Positions 13,416-13,531 of a stretch of 13,531 nt of DNA are shown in pieces; the stretch's first letter is position 1; the number at the start of each line of letters is the position of its first letter. A program made the position numbers and the translations under genes. This stretch comes from Bacteroidota bacterium (GTDB lineage Bacteria > Bacteroidota > Bacteroidia > Bacteroidales > VadinHA17). The DNA lies in NCBI GenBank assembly GCA_012838685.1, contig DUOU01000213.1, forward strand, positions 1-13,531, in the 5' to 3' direction. The notes under the pieces are model-generated. The model made no database searches. It worked only from the letters and a program-made list of their open reading frames with translations, and had not been told where the DNA came from.

Positions 13416-13531
13416 ATAAGTGTCCACTAAAAAAACGCAATTGTTCTTTGAAATAGTTGATATTTAGTCTGTTACGACGTGTTTTCGAGTCAACGGATTT
13501 GAAATTACCTTTGCGGTCATAATCAGACCAT
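13414..13531 (-). mobile_element. Possible end of an insertion sequence (partial, runs off window)
   Basis: RhuM similarity ends abruptly near 13415, and the sequence that follows, beginning around ATAAGTGTCCACT, has no visible relation to the gene. On the minus strand this stretch is open from the window edge to a stop at 13414-13416 and would encode about 38 residues beginning WSDYDRKGNFKSV and including RRNRLNINYFKEQLRFF. This could be the C-terminal tail of a transposase whose stop codon lies at the junction. I do not recognise the family, and no terminal repeat pair can be tested because the other end is outside the window. Confidence 0.4.

Overview
The window looks like a chromosomal segment of a Bacteroidota organism, most likely of the order Bacteroidales. 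Supporting signs are an RpoC C-terminus followed by a DUF3467 protein, an S46 dipeptidyl-peptidase (a family typical of this phylum), promoters of the TTTG / TAnnTTTG type, almost no Shine-Dalgarno sequences and a Bacteroidota-style lipoprotein. No integrase, transposase core or ribosomal RNA lies inside the window.

Layout. Positions 1-1847 hold the end of the RNA polymerase operon: the 3' third of rpoC, then a DUF3467 gene, closed by a strong terminator. An orphan small lipoprotein gene (1962-2378) follows with its own promoter and terminator. Positions 2421-7499 form a tight plus-strand run: a Rossmann/DUF2520 protein, a KdsC-like HAD phosphatase, a UbiA-family prenyltransferase and a Maf nucleotide pyrophosphatase, whose coding ends overlap by 1, 17 and 16 bases, and then a secreted DPP11-type S46 peptidase. 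A CNNM/CBS membrane protein (minus strand) and pdxB (plus strand) diverge from an intergenic region rich in inverted repeats. A minus-strand pair follows: a NagD-like HAD phosphatase and an aldo/keto reductase with two 4Fe-4S motifs.

The most notable part is 11987-13531. After a tRNA-Ser(UGA) gene the DNA becomes AT-rich. It carries what appears to be an intact integron-type gene cassette (about 12184-13136) with a TacA/TacT-like toxin-antitoxin pair: a ribbon-helix-helix DUF1778 antitoxin and a GNAT acetyltransferase toxin overlapping by 4 bases. The evidence for a cassette is structural. The 5' edge, GTTGTGGTGC, is the exact reverse complement of GCACCACAAC, which opens a long imperfect hairpin after the toxin gene; that hairpin closes with the canonical attC core GTTAGGC. 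This is the R''/R' geometry expected of a cassette and its own attC. The pair has a phylum-type promoter inside the cassette, with a near-perfect palindrome over the -7 box that could be the antitoxin operator. A second cassette seems to start at the GTTAGGC site. Its gene, a RhuM-family reading frame, is cut after about 51 codons by unrelated DNA that may be the end of an insertion sequence. With no integrase visible, this would be a cassette cluster lacking an integrase (CALIN), or the edge of a larger array beyond position 13531.
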